DNA of 64,000 nucleotides from Adiantum capillus-veneris (taxonomy: Eukaryota; Streptophyta; Polypodiopsida; Polypodiales; Pteridaceae), in the NCBI GenBank assembly GCA_014529385.2, contig CM043945.1, positions 92,296,112 through 92,360,111 of the forward strand, in the 5' to 3' direction. The position numbers and the translations under genes are program-made. Below, one piece after another: positions 39,459 to 50,239 of this stretch. Below the pieces are notes generated by a model. That model saw nothing but the letters and a program-made list of their open reading frames with translations, was not told where the DNA came from and made no database searches. Each line of letters opens with the position of its first letter. Positions within the stretch are counted from its first letter, which is position 1.

Positions 39459-42400
39459 ATGGCGAAGGAAGGGAAGCTCAAGATTGAGAAGTTCAACGGC
39501 AAAAACTATCAACATTGGAAGATGCAGATTGAAGACTATCTCTACCAGAAGGACCTCTATTTGCCACTAGGCGGTCTTGCGAAGAAGCCCGCAACAATGG
39601 CAGATGAAGCATGGATTGTCCTTGATCGAAAGGCACTGGGAACAATCCAGTTAAGCTTGGCGTCAACGGTGGCCTTTAATGTTTCGGAGATGAAGACCAC
39701 GGAGGACTTGATGAAGTCACTTGACGACTTCTACGAGAAACCATCGGCATCCAATAAGGTATTTCTTATGAAGCGCTTGTTCAATCTAAAGATGGCAGAG
39801 AATGGTTCAGTTGCAGAACACCTAAATGACTTTAACACAAACATAAGTCAACTTCGATCAGTGAAAATCAATTTCGATGACGAAGTGCGAGCTCTCCTTA
39901 TACTATCATCTCTACCGGATAGTTGGGACAGCCTTGTGATGGATGTAAGTAATTCTATCTCTGGCACAAATACTCTTAAGTTTGATGATGTTGTGGGTGT
40001 TCTCCTAAGCGAGGAAATGCGAAGGAGAAGCACAGGAGAATCATCAAGTGCTGCACTATCAGTGGAAACAAGAGGAAGGCTTAAGGAGAGGTTCAAAAAC
40101 CAAAAGGGCCGTGATCGCTCAAGGCGGAGCAAGTCACGCACAAAGTCAGTTCTTGAATGTTGGAACTGCGGCAAGAAGGGCCACGTCAAGAAGGATTGCT
40201 GGTCCAAGAAGAAGGAGACAGAGTCTCAAGACAACAAGCCAACATCAGAGGCCAATGTGGCAGGTAAAGTAGAGCAAGATGCTCTAATTCTCTCATTAGA
40301 CAATGTGTCTAATTCCTGGATAGTAGATTCCGGGGCTTCATTCCATGCGACACCACACAAGCAACATTTCCAAGACTACACCAAAGGTAATTTTGGGTAT
40401 GTATACTTTGGAGATGATGAAGCTTGTGAGATTGTCGGCAAAGGTACAGTTTCTGTCAAAACTGCTAACGGAAATGAATGGAAGCTTAAAGATGTTAGGC
40501 ATGTTCCTTCTCTTCGCAAAAATTTGATCTCTACAGGACAATTGGACGATGAAGGTCACAACATTGCATTCGGAAACAAACGGTGGAAGATCTCAAAGGG
40601 ATCTTTGGTGGTTGCCAAGGGTGAAAAAGTCAGTACACTTTACTTGTGTATTGTTAGCACGCAACCTTCAGCTTGTGCAGCAACTACAGAAGTTGGCAGT
40701 GCGGCGTGGCACTACCGACTTGGGCATATGAGTGCCAAAGAAATGCAAATCCTTCAAACAAAGAAGCTTCTACCAGGTTTGAAAGAAGTGGACTTAGAGT
40801 TCTGTGAAGATTGTGTTTATGGTAAACAAAAGAGGGTAAAATTTCAAAAATCAGGAAATGAAAGAAAAAATAAAAAACTTGAGTTGGTTCATTCTGATGT
40901 TTGGGGTCCTGCAAGTACACCATCACTTGGTGGCTCATTGTACTATGTAACATTTATAGACGATGCGACTAGAAAAACATGGGTTTATGTCATGAAGAAT
41001 AAATCCACTGTATTTTCCATATTTCAAAGGTGGAAAGCCTTTGTGGAGAATGAAACAGGTACCAAGGTTAAATGCCTCAGATCCGACAATGGAGGCGAAT
41101 ATTGCAGCCAAGCTTTTGAAATCTTTTGTGCTAGCAATGGCATTCGGAGGCAAAGAACAACCTCAAGGACACCTCAACAAAATGTGATTTCGGAAAGGAT
41201 GAATAGGACAATCATGGAACGAGCACGAAGCATGCGGCTACATGCAGGCCTACCGCTTGAGCTTTGGGCGGAAGCTGTAAGTACGTCTGTGTACTTAATC
41301 AATCGGTCACCCTCAACGGCATTGGATGGGGGAGTTCCAGAAGAGGCATGGACAGGTAAACCGATGAATTATGCATTTCTCAAAGTGTTTGTGTGTGAGG
41401 CTTTCATGCACATAGATAGAAGCCTAAGATCAAAGTTAGATGCAAAGTCCAAAAAGTGTTTCTTCATTGGCTATGGAGAAGGAGACTTTGGGTATCGCCT
41501 ATGGAATCTTGAAGATGGTAAAATTTTAAGGAGTAGGGATGTAATTTTTAACGAACAAAATATGTACAAAGATTACTTGGAAAGAAAACAAACAAAAGAA
41601 ACAGGTGATGAGTACATGGAGCTTGAGGACGGTGAAGACTCAAGGACTGCAAACGGTGACAATGTGCAACAACGTCAACCAAATGAGGAGCCTCAACCTA
41701 TTCCCCGAAGATCTACAAGAGCAAGTAGACCTCCAGAAAGGTTTGTTCCTTCCTTCAACCATCTCTTGATCTCAGATTCTGGAGAGCCGGAATCATATGA
41801 AGAAGCTATGCAACATGAATCCAAAGAAGAATGGACGAAGAGCATGCAAGTGGAGATGGACTCACTACATCGCAACCAAACATGGGAGTTGGTTGAGTTG
41901 CCTAAAGGTAAGCGGGCACTTCAAAACAAATGGGTGTACAAGCTAAAGGAAGAAGAAGGTGGGAAGAAAAGGTACAAGTCTAGGCTTGTGGTAAAAGGTT
42001 TTTCTCAAAAGAAAGGTATTGACTTCAATGAAATATTTTCTCCTATTGTAAAAATGAACTCAATTAGGCTTGTCTTAAGCCTTGTGGCTGCTCATGATCT
42101 AAATCTTGAGCAAATGGATGTAAATACGGCATTCCCTCACGGTGACTTAGAGGAGGAAATCTACATGCTTCAACCAAAGGCGTATGAAGTAAAAGGTAAG
42201 GAGAAAATGGTTTGCAGATTAAAGAAGAGCTTGTATGGTTTAAAGCAAGCATCAAGACAATGGTACTTGAAGTTTGATCGATGGATGTTGGATCATGGAT
42301 TCACAAGATGCAACTCGGATCACTACGTCTACACGGAGAATTTGGGAGATGGGAAATTCATCATCCTAATGTTGTATGTTGATGACATGTTGATTGCAAG

Positions 42401-43352
42401 TGCTAACATGCAGGACATCAAAGACCTAAAAGAGGAGCTGTCCAAATCTTTTTCAATGAAAGATTTAGGTGTTGCAAAGAGGATACTTGGTATGAAAATA
42501 TCAAGGGACAGGACGAAGAAGACAATAAAGCTATCTCAAGAAGATTACATCAAGAAGGTACTAGAAAGGTTTGCAATGCAAAATGCAAAACCAGTTTCTA
42601 CACCTTTGGTTGGTCATTTTAAACTAACGAAGGATATGTGTCCAAAGACACAAGAGGAGATAGCCTATATGTCTAAAGTTCCATATGCTGCAGCGGTAGG
42701 TTCTCTAATGTATGCTATGGTCTGGACAAGGCCAGACATTGCACATGCAGTGGGAGTTGTGAGTAGGTTCATGGACAACCCAGGTAAAGAGCATTGGCAA
42801 GCTGTGAAGTGGATACTTAGGTATCTAAAAGGGACAACAACAAATGCTTTGTATTTTGGAGGAACTAATATTTTTCTAGAAGGGTATGCTGATGCAGATA
42901 TGGCAGGTGACAAAGATACTCGAAGGAGCACTACTGGCTATGTGTTCACGGTTGGAGGCACAGTAGTAAGCTGGGCTTCAAAGCTGCAGAAAGTGGTTTC
43001 ACTTTCTACCACGGAAGCAGAGTATGTAGCAATGACGGAGGCAAGCAAAGAAATTCTGTGGCTTCACAGATTCTTAGAAGAGCTTGGATTCAAACAAGAC
43101 AATTGTGTCTTGTACAGTGATATCTTGTATAGTGATAGCCAAAGCGCTATCCATCTTGCAAAGAACTCAGCCTTTCATTCAAGGAGAAAGCACATTGAGG
43201 TGAGATATCACTTCATACGCACTCTTTTGGAAGAGGGACAACTAAAGCTAGGAAAGGTGCATACAAGTGAAAATCCTGCAGACATGTTTACAAAGGTGGT
43301 CAACAAGGAGAAGTTGAGCTTTTGCTCATCTTCAATCGGCATTCAAGGATAA
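39459..43352 (+). CDS. Copia-A Gag-Pol polyprotein
   Basis: I chose ATG 39459 (MAKEGKLKIEKFNGKNY); the frame is open slightly upstream but without ATG. Order over 1297 residues: gag to about 230; zinc knuckle CWNCGKKGHVKKDC at 234-247; protease DSGA at 290-293; integrase zinc motif with His 418 and 423; integrase core Asp 480, Asp 543, Glu 579 (DX35E); RT with YVDD at 973-976; RNase H from about 1142 (GYADADMAGD). All catalytic residues seen are in place. Oddities are NVISERMN for the common NGVAERMN, and a 15-base near-duplication at 43110-43139 giving LYSDILYSDSQSA beside an RNase H acidic residue. The protein directs its own RNA packaging, copying and integration, as in other copia elements. 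Confidence 0.93.
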   Translation: MAKEGKLKIEKFNGKNYQHWKMQIEDYLYQKDLYLPLGGLAKKPATMADEAWIVLDRKALGTIQLSLASTVAFNVSEMKTTEDLMKSLDDFYEKPSASNKVFLMKRLFNLKMAENGSVAEHLNDFNTNISQLRSVKINFDDEVRALLILSSLPDSWDSLVMDVSNSISGTNTLKFDDVVGVLLSEEMRRRSTGESSSAALSVETRGRLKERFKNQKGRDRSRRSKSRTKSVLECWNCGKKGHVKKDCWSKKKETESQDNKPTSEANVAGKVEQDALILSLDNVSNSWIVDSGASFHATPHKQHFQDYTKGNFGYVYFGDDEACEIVGKGTVSVKTANGNEWKLKDVRHVPSLRKNLISTGQLDDEGHNIAFGNKRWKISKGSLVVAKGEKVSTLYLCIVSTQPSACAATTEVGSAAWHYRLGHMSAKEMQILQTKKLLPGLKEVDLEFCEDCVYGKQKRVKFQKSGNERKNKKLELVHSDVWGPASTPSLGGSLYYVTFIDDATRKTWVYVMKNKSTVFSIFQRWKAFVENETGTKVKCLRSDNGGEYCSQAFEIFCASNGIRRQRTTSRTPQQNVISERMNRTIMERARSMRLHAGLPLELWAEAVSTSVYLINRSPSTALDGGVPEEAWTGKPMNYAFLKVFVCEAFMHIDRSLRSKLDAKSKKCFFIGYGEGDFGYRLWNLEDGKILRSRDVIFNEQNMYKDYLERKQTKETGDEYMELEDGEDSRTANGDNVQQRQPNEEPQPIPRRSTRASRPPERFVPSFNHLLISDSGEPESYEEAMQHESKEEWTKSMQVEMDSLHRNQTWELVELPKGKRALQNKWVYKLKEEEGGKKRYKSRLVVKGFSQKKGIDFNEIFSPIVKMNSIRLVLSLVAAHDLNLEQMDVNTAFPHGDLEEEIYMLQPKAYEVKGKEKMVCRLKKSLYGLKQASRQWYLKFDRWMLDHGFTRCNSDHYVYTENLGDGKFIILMLYVDDMLIASANMQDIKDLKEELSKSFSMKDLGVAKRILGMKISRDRTKKTIKLSQEDYIKKVLERFAMQNAKPVSTPLVGHFKLTKDMCPKTQEEIAYMSKVPYAAAVGSLMYAMVWTRPDIAHAVGVVSRFMDNPGKEHWQAVKWILRYLKGTTTNALYFGGTNIFLEGYADADMAGDKDTRRSTTGYVFTVGGTVVSWASKLQKVVSLSTTEAEYVAMTEASKEILWLHRFLEELGFKQDNCVLYSDILYSDSQSAIHLAKNSAFHSRRKHIEVRYHFIRTLLEEGQLKLGKVHTSENPADMFTKVVNKEKLSFCSSSIGIQG

Positions 43353-43401
43353 GAAGCCAGAATGGAAAACAGTCACAGGTTTGGTTTGGAGATCAGTCTC
43401 C

Positions 43402-43411
43402 AAGTGGGAGA
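43402..43411 (+). other. Copia-A polypurine tract
   Basis: AAGTGGGAGA shortly precedes the 3' LTR at 43413; AAGTGGGAGG is found at the same place in Copia-B (48231-48240). Confidence 0.75.
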
Positions 43412-43412
43412 T

Positions 43413-44104
43413 TGTTAAGTATGGAGCCTGATGTACCCTTGTAATTTTCTGTGGTAAAAGCGTACATTTGTAAGGCCCCCATTATGAGGAGAAGCCATTG
43501 TGCGTGAAGGAAAATCACTCATCGGAAACCAAAATTTTCACGGACAAGAATCAGGGGCAACTCTAAAGGCCTCCGCCCCCGAGACTTTTTTTTTCCGCTG
43601 GAATATTCTTTTTCGCCGGAATATTATGGCCGGACGGCGGCCGAAAAGTGGTCGGAAAACAACCGGTCGGTTGGCTGGTGGCCGGTAGTCAATGGCCGAT
43701 GGCCGGTGGTCGAAAGTCAATGGCCGGTGGCCGGTGGCCGGTGGCCGAATTCAATGGCCGGTGGCCGAATTCAAAAGCGGACTTGTCTTCTCAAGGGCGG
43801 CCACACATGGGCGGATTGGAGGGTCCGATTTGGACTTATTCGCACAACGGCGGCTACACATGGCTGTCTCTCATAAGAGAGGGCAACCCTTTTGGCCTAT
43901 AAAAGGAGGCCATTTATACACACATTTCATAGTGTGAAGTTGATGCAACAAGGTGAGTGTGAGGTGGTGAGAGTGAAGCAAGGCGGGAGCTCCATTAAGG
44001 GTATAATCCCTTTGTAAACTACTTCTTGTTTTGAAGTACTAAAGCCATTGAGTGGCTGCTTTCCCGTGGACGTAGCCCACATTGGGTGAACCACGTATAT
44101 CGTG

Positions 44105-44145
<41 letters not shown>

Positions 44146-44229
44146 CTATAATCTCGTGTATATAAATCTGTCTCTCTCCATTAAGTAATCTACTCAATTA
44201 TCTATTTAGCTACGTCTTATTTCCTAACA
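43413..44229 (+). repeat. Copia-A 3' LTR
   Basis: Same ends as the 5' LTR. It is 75 bases longer because of extra GGCCGGTGGCC units (about 43672-43765) and a longer CT tract (about 44108-44142). Confidence 0.95.
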
Positions 44230-44234
44230 CCAAT

Positions 44235-44808
44235 TTTGTGGAAGAAGCAGATTTGGCACGTGTTGGTACAAAAGAAGCAGATAAAACCTATAAAGCTCAA
44301 GGGGATAAAACCAGAAGATATGGACGAAGATGAATGGAGCGAAATGGATGAATTGGCACTTTCTACCATTATGCTGACTTTGGCAGAAAGCGTTTACTTC
44401 AATGTAGCAGACGAGATGTCGGCTTATCAACCATGGTTAAAGCTGAGTGATCTTTATGAGAAGCAGAGTGCAGCTTCACAGGTATACTGGTTTAAGAAAC
44501 TTGTTGATTTGAAGATGAAAGAAGGGACACCTATGTCCAATCATCTGAATGAATTCAACACAATCTACAGTCAGTTGTCAGCTCAAGGTGTCAAGTTTGA
44601 TGAACCTGGTAGAGCTATGTTCCTGTTGATCACATTGTCGGAAAGTTTGGACACTTTTCGCACAGCTTTGAGTAATTCTACACCTCCAGATGGTTTGAAC
44701 ATAGCAGGTGTAGAAGGAAGTCTGCTTACTGAAGAAACCAATAGAAAGACAATGGACAAAGGCAAAGGAACAGCCTTAGTTGTCAGGGGAAGGACCAAAG
44801 AAAAGTAG
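44235..44808 (+). pseudogene. Copia-B gag, main part
   Basis: After a one-base frame change near 44240 the frame reads KKQIWHVLVQKKQIKPI, ALSTIMLTLAESVYFNV, DLYEKQSAASQVYWFKKL and NHLNEFNTIYSQL, a copia gag core. TAG 44806-44808 interrupts it; the same frame continues directly into the zinc knuckle. It would form the capsid. Confidence 0.85.
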
Positions 44809-46572
44809 AAAGGTGGAAAGAGGAATCAGTCTCGTAGCAAGTTCCGCAGTGCTAAAGGCAAGAGTGACATAGAATGCTACCATTGTGGCAAGAAGGGTCA
44901 CATGAAAAGAGACTGCAGAGAATGGAAAGCAGAAAAAGGCAAAGAGAAAGATGAAGACCATGGTGAGAAGAACAAGTCCTCAGTGAAGATTCAAGAAATA
45001 AATGTGACAAACACTGTTGCAGAGGATGACAGTCTAGTGTCAGGAGACATCTACTTCTTGAAGAATACAATGGACTCAGCTCTTCTTACAGCATCTGATG
45101 GAAATGCACTGAGTGACTGGATTATAGACTCAGGGGCATCACTTCATGTGTCTCCAAACAAGGAGTGCTTTACCTCTTATGTGACCACTAAAGATCATGT
45201 TCGGCTAGGCAATGGGCAGACATGTGAGATCTTAGGTGTTGGAGATGTTCAATTGAAGTTTCAGAATGGCTCTTCTTTCACGCTGAAGAATGTGAGACAT
45301 GTTCCCGCAATTACAAAGAGCTTGATCAGCACAGGTTTACTTGATGATGCTGGCTACGTCACCACTTTTGGACAGAACATGTGGAAGATATCCAAGGGTT
45401 CTATGACAGTAGCACATGGATTAAAGTCTGGAGGACTTTACATGACTTATGTATCAAATGTCTCTAAAAATGTAATCAATGTAACCGAGCAGCCGAACGT
45501 TTCTTTGTGGCATAGCCGGTTAGGACATATGTCCAAGAAGGGAATGGAAATCTTGTCTCGTTCTGGTTATTTGCCTGGCTTTTCATTTGATGATTTTGAA
45601 TTCTGTGAACATTGTCTGTATGGTAAGCAAACACAGCAGCCACATAAGCATAGAAGCAGTAGAAGAGATAGACAGTTGACACTTGTTCATAGTGATTTGT
45701 GTGGACCTATGCCTAACCTATCTCTAGGGGGAGCTTCTTACTTTATGACATTTATAGATGATTACTCGAGGAAAGTATGGGTTTACTTTCTCAAGCACAA
45801 GGATGAAGCGTTTAGTGTTTTCAAAACGTTTGTGACACTTGTGGAGAATCAGAGTGGCAAGAAGCTTAAATGCTTACGCACTGACAATGGTGGAGAGTAT
45901 GTTTCAAAGGCCTTTCAGGACTTTTGTGAGTCAAAAGGTATAAAATGTGAACTAACTGCTCCTTACAATCCTCCTCAAAATGGTGTTGCTGAGAGGATGA
46001 ATAGGACCATACAAGAGAAGGTCAGAAGTATGTTGTCTAATGCACAACTGCCAAATGGGTTTTGGGCTGAAGCTGTATCAACAGCTGTTCATCTTGTAAA
46101 TAGATCTCCTAGCAAGGTTTTGCACAAGGATTCAGTGCCAGAGATGGTATGGTCAGGCAAGGTGCCTTCATACAAGCATCTCAGAGTCTTTGGCTGTGAG
46201 GCATATACTCACGTTCCAAAGGAATTTAGGAACAAACTTGAGCCAAAGAGTAGAAAGTGCATCTTTCTAGGCTATGGTAATTCTGGTGAGATGGGGTACA
46301 GACTTTGGGATCCCGAATCCAGAAAGGTTGTCCGCAGCAATGATGTTCACTTTAATGAATCCAAATATCATTCTAAACCAGAGAGGGTTGAGGAGATTAG
46401 AAGAGTTGTCTTCCAAGAAGATGGACCTTCACGTACAAGACAAAATGTCAGGGCTCAAGAGGAGCAAGGACAGGATAGATTGGAACCACAGGTTGTGGCT
46501 GAGCCTAAGCCACCTATTGTGCGTAATCTGGACGTGTCACGTGACCTCCTGATAGGTTTGTTCCATCTATGA
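44809..46572 (+). pseudogene. Copia-B zinc knuckle, protease, integrase
   Basis: In frame with the gag part. The zinc knuckle CYHCGKKGHMKRDC is at 44875-44916, the protease WIIDSGASLHVSP near 45118-45156, then the GAG-pre-integrase HSRLGHMSKKGME and the integrase core with VHSDLCGP, LRTDNGGEY and NGVAERMN. The frame ends at TGA 46570-46572 because of a frameshift near 46540; RT follows in another frame. All integrase acidic residues are kept. Confidence 0.88.
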
Positions 46573-48152
46573 ACTATGTCATGTTGACTGATTGCAATGA
46601 GCCGTCATGTTACAAGGAAGCAGTGCAAATGAAGGACTCCGGGAATTGGCAATTGGCCATGCAGTCAGAGATGACAGCTCTGCATAAAAACCAGACATGG
46701 AAGCTAGTTAAATTACCACGGGGCAAAAAGGCTCTACCTTGTAAATGGGTTTACAGGTATAAGATCACCGCTCATGATAGTCAGCCAAAGCACAAAGCAA
46801 GGCTTGTTGCCAAGGGCTTTAAGCAAGAACAAGGCATTGACTTTGATGAAGTCTTCTCTCTGGTGGTCAAAATGACTACATTGAGATGCTTTCTTGCATT
46901 GGTTGCCATATTAGATTTGGTGTTGCACCAAATGGATGTCAAGACAACGTTCTTGCATGGTGATTTAGATGTGGAAATTTACATGCAGCAGCCAGAAGGG
47001 TTTGTTGAGAAAGGCAAGGAAGATTGGGTATGCCAGTTGTTAAAGAGTCTTTATGGCTTAAAACAATCACCGAGGGCATGGTACCATAAATTCCACAAGT
47101 TTATGCTTTCTCAAGGCTACAAACGTAGTGAGTTCGATCACTGTCTATATACAAAGAAGGCTAAGGATGGCAGTTGGCTGATCCTTATTTTGTATGTGGA
47201 TGACATGTTGATTGCTGGCAAGCACTTGGAAGAAATTTCAGCTTTGAAGTCAAAGATGGCAAAATCGTTTGACATGAAAGACACGGGTGAGGCTAATCAT
47301 ATACTTGGTATGCGCACTGAGAGAGACAGATCAAAGAAGTTGATTTGGTTATCTCAAACAGAGTATATTGACAAGGTTTTACAATGTTTCAATATGGAGA
47401 AGGGAAAGGCATTGAGTGTTCCATTGCCACCATATGTGAAACTTAGCAAACAAGATTGTCCTGTGTCTGAGGAAGAACAGGCTGAAATGGATAAGATTCC
47501 ATATGCGTCTGCAGTGGGTAGTTTGATGTATGCAATGATTGCTACTCGCCCAGACATTGCATTTGCAGTGGGAGTAGTAAGTCGATACATGTCAAACCCA
47601 GGCAAGAAACATTGGGAGGCAGTGAAAGGAATATTGAGATACCTGAAAGCTACAAAGAGTATGCGTATATGCTATGGGAGTCAGGAGCTAAGTGTAAAGG
47701 GTTTTACAGACTCAGATTATGCAGGTGACTTAGACAACCGAAGGTCTACGTCAGGGTATGTCTTTACATTGGCTGGTGGAGCAATATCATGGCGTTCTAG
47801 ATTACAAGATTGTGTTACTCAGTCTACTACAGAGGCTGAATCTGTTGCAGCATCAGAGGCATGCAAAGAATCAATTTGGCTTAATCGACTAGTAACAGAT
47901 TTGGGAATCAAAGAAGAGATGCCTGTGTTATATTGTGATAGTCAAAGTGCTATACAATTGGCTCGCAATCCAGTTTATCACTCAAAGACAAAGCACGTGG
48001 ATGTGAAGTATCATTTCATCAGGGAAATGCTCGAGGATAAGCAACTTCAGCTTGTCAAAGTTCACACCACAAAAAATCCTGCTGATCTACTTACAAAAGG
48101 ACTTCCCTCAGAGAGCTTTGCGCATTTTCGCAAGCAGTTAGGTGTAGGGTAG
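46569..48152 (+). pseudogene. Copia-B reverse transcriptase and RNase H
   Basis: The frame can be read from about 46540 (PPDRFVPS) through NYVMLTDCNEPSCYKEA, WVYRYKITAHD, MDVKTTFLHGDLDVEIYM, SLYGLKQSPRAWYHKF and YVDD (47193-47204). RNase H has GFTDSDYAGDLDNRRSTSG, STTEAESVAASEACKE and YCDSQSAIQLA. It ends KQLGVG-stop at 48150-48152. This half has no stop; only the upstream frameshift and gag stop disable the polyprotein. Confidence 0.9.
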
Positions 48153-48241
48153 TACATCACTTCTCTACATCTCTTGTATATTAGCTTGTATAGTAGCTTC
48201 TCTCACACTTAAAGTACCACATTGGACTTTAAGTGGGAGGT

Positions 48242-48433
48242 TGTTAGGGTATAAAGCCCAATGTGGTCGCCCAGGTAAGTGGGCGGGCCGCCAGGTATGT
48301 ACACATGTTCTTTTGTAAAAACCTAATAAGAACTCACTATGCTCTACACATTACAGTAGAGCGAGTTCACCATATCGTCGTGCTCTTCTTCTCGCACTCT
48401 CTCTCGCGTCGCACTTCCGCTCGTACTCCTTCA
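48242..48433 (+). repeat. Copia-B 3' LTR
   Basis: TGTTAGGGTATAAAGCCC to TCGTACTCCTTCA, followed by TTCAC (48434-48438). Confidence 0.95.
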
Positions 48434-48542
48434 TTCACAACACTTGTGTCCTCTCAAAAACACCTTTGAAAGATACAAAACACACTAGAAAATCACCATC
48501 TACACTCCACCCAATGCTCACACACCCAACAAGACCACCGCA

Positions 48543-48587
<45 letters not shown>

Positions 48588-48598
48588 CACATAAACAC

Positions 48599-48641
<43 letters not shown>

Positions 48642-48860
48642 AACATCACCATTTTCACACCACCCAATGCTCACACAAAGGTCTCTCTATAGCTTAGGGC
48701 ATTCATAGCACCCATGTCCTCTCAAAAACACCTTTGAAAGATACAAAATACACTAGCAAATCATCATCTGCACTCCACCCAATGCTCACACACTTGACAA
48801 GACCAACGACCCACACAAACACACACACACACCACCATAGCTCCTTTCAACCCTTGCAAC
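48434..48860 (-). repeat. Element H LTR-like tandem units with (AC)n
   Basis: The unit made of 37258-37293 plus 48434-48530 recurs at 48670-48790 (AAGGTCTCTCTATAGC, CTCTCAAAAACACCTTTG, CTCCACCCAATGCTCACAC). The two units are separated by (AC)-rich microsatellite at 48541-48640. They probably represent repeats within the LTR of element H. Confidence 0.65.
48541..48640. repeat. (AC)n microsatellite
   Basis: Two CA/AC runs separated by TGCACATAAACACACATACAT. Open frames here encode only Cys-Val runs and are not genes. Confidence 0.95.
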
Positions 48861-49049
48861 ACACATATTTACTCTTTACACAAAACACCACCAATTAGGG
48901 GGAGCACACACATCCACATTGCCGACACACATATTTACTCTTTACACAAAACACCACCAATTAGGGGGAGCACACACATCCACATTGCCGACACCGCAAA
49001 GCACAAAACACCACCGGTTTGGGGGGGCACACACATCCACGCTACGTAC
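48861..49049. repeat. Tandem repeat, 66-bp unit
   Basis: 48861-48926 and 48927-48992 are nearly identical (ACACATATTTACTC ... AATTAGGGGGAGCACAC). A third, diverged and shortened copy follows to about 49049. Confidence 0.9.
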
Positions 49050-49887
49050 AAGGTTGAATTTCTCTTTGGCCTATCACCCACAAATGGATGGCCAAAGTGA
49101 GATAGCTAACCTTACGATTCTTGATCTACTAAAGACTTATGTTAAAGAAGTAGATCAATGCTCATAGTGGGAGAAATATCTACCACTTGTAGAGTATGCG
49201 TACAATAACACTGTCCATACTACTACAGGAAAGGCACCTTTTGAAATCATTGAGCAAAAACCTAAAAGTCCCTTGCTACTTAAGGTATATGGGAAGATCT
49301 TGGTTGCCGATGAGTATAGCCGAGACCTACAATAATATTTCCAAAAGATTAAGGAGGCTATATCCATTTCCCAACAAAGGCAAAAAGTTGCTACTAACAA
49401 GCACCGAAGGTCCTTAACGTTCAAAGAAAATGATTGGGTCGTACTTAAGTCTCCCAAGGCTCGATTGAGGCAAACTACGGGCAAAAATCCTACAGGCCAC
49501 CAAAAGTATAATGCTAAATTATCAAAAGGATACTATGGTCCTTTTCAAATTTTTAAACATATCAATGAGATTTCTTATCAACTCAAGTTGCCCAACCATT
49601 GGCTCATACACAATGCTTTTCATGTGAGCCTACCAATTCCTTACAAAGGAGAGCCACAAACAGAACCAATTATTGAAGACCCCCCAAAGATCAAAGATCA
49701 AGAAGAGGTGCTACAACCCGAAGCTTTTCTTTGACATGAGGGCAAGGTATTACGCCATGGTAAGATTATTCAACGATATGTTATTAAATTAAAAAATTGT
49801 CCTTTTGAAGATACTAGATGGATGCAAGGAACACCTCTTAAGGATAGTATGAACCTTTTCAATGCTTACAATGCTACATTAGAGTAA
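49050..49887 (+). pseudogene. Family F integrase C-terminal part and chromodomain
   Basis: The fragment begins inside the integrase core (LAYHPQMDGQSE, with the catalytic Glu), then WEKYLPLVEYAYNN, KGYYGPFQIFKHINEISYQL, AFHVSLPIPYKG and a chromodomain-like RHGKIIQRYVIKLKNCPFED, ending NATLE-stop at 49885-49887. Stops at 49165 and near 49334 and a stop before RHEGKVL break it. The upstream two thirds of the element are missing; it abuts the tandem repeat directly. Confidence 0.82.
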
Positions 49888-50239
49888 GCAAATGTAAATG
49901 TTTCTTTTAAATGAACAATGTTTTTGTCTTATAAGACTAGAATCTCTCTTTTTATTGTGCACAAATTTAAGTAGTATGCATGCTTAGAATCATGTTTGTG
50001 ATGACGACGTCTCCCAAACACCAAGTAGAATTTGTCACTCTACTTTGGAAAGTATGTTATGGACTAAAGAGCATACATGCTTACGACAGCTAAGTCTCCC
50101 AAGAACCAAATGGATAATTCATCTGTTTTGGAATGATGTTGTAGGGTAAAAAGGATCCTCTACCCGCTAAGAAAAATGACTAAGGCTTTATCTTCCTTAC
50201 CTAATAGTCAGGATGCCTAAGATTTCAAGAGAGAGGTAA
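49888..50239 (+). other. Family F 3' untranslated end with polypurine tract
   Basis: 352 bases with no frame. The last bases, AAGAGAGAGG, just before TAA-TGTCATAAAA, form the polypurine tract of the upstream element. Confidence 0.65.

Larger units (their letters stand above)
38644..44229 (+). mobile_element. Copia-A: intact-looking Ty1/copia element
   Basis: LTRs at 38644-39385 (742 bp) and 43413-44229 (817 bp), target duplication CCAAT at 38639-38643 and 44230-44234, initiator tRNA-Met primer site and polypurine tract. A single 1297-codon Gag-Pol frame is uninterrupted. LTR substitutions are few; the length difference comes from a GGCCGGT repeat and a CT tract. A third LTR of the family begins at 63496. 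Being nested in the coding part of Copia-B, it is the younger of the two. Confidence 0.96.
37294..48433 (+). mobile_element. Copia-B: Ty1/copia element, split by Copia-A
   Basis: LTRs of 192 bp at 37294-37485 and 48242-48433 differ at only two positions. The target duplication TTCAC is at 37289-37293 and 48434-48438. Inside are an initiator tRNA-Met primer site, gag starting at 38587, protease, integrase, RT and RNase H in copia order. One stop codon (44806-44808) and frameshifts near 44240 and 46540 disable it. Without Copia-A and one CCAAT copy its length is about 5.55 kb. It inserted in LTR-like sequence of element H. Confidence 0.95.
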
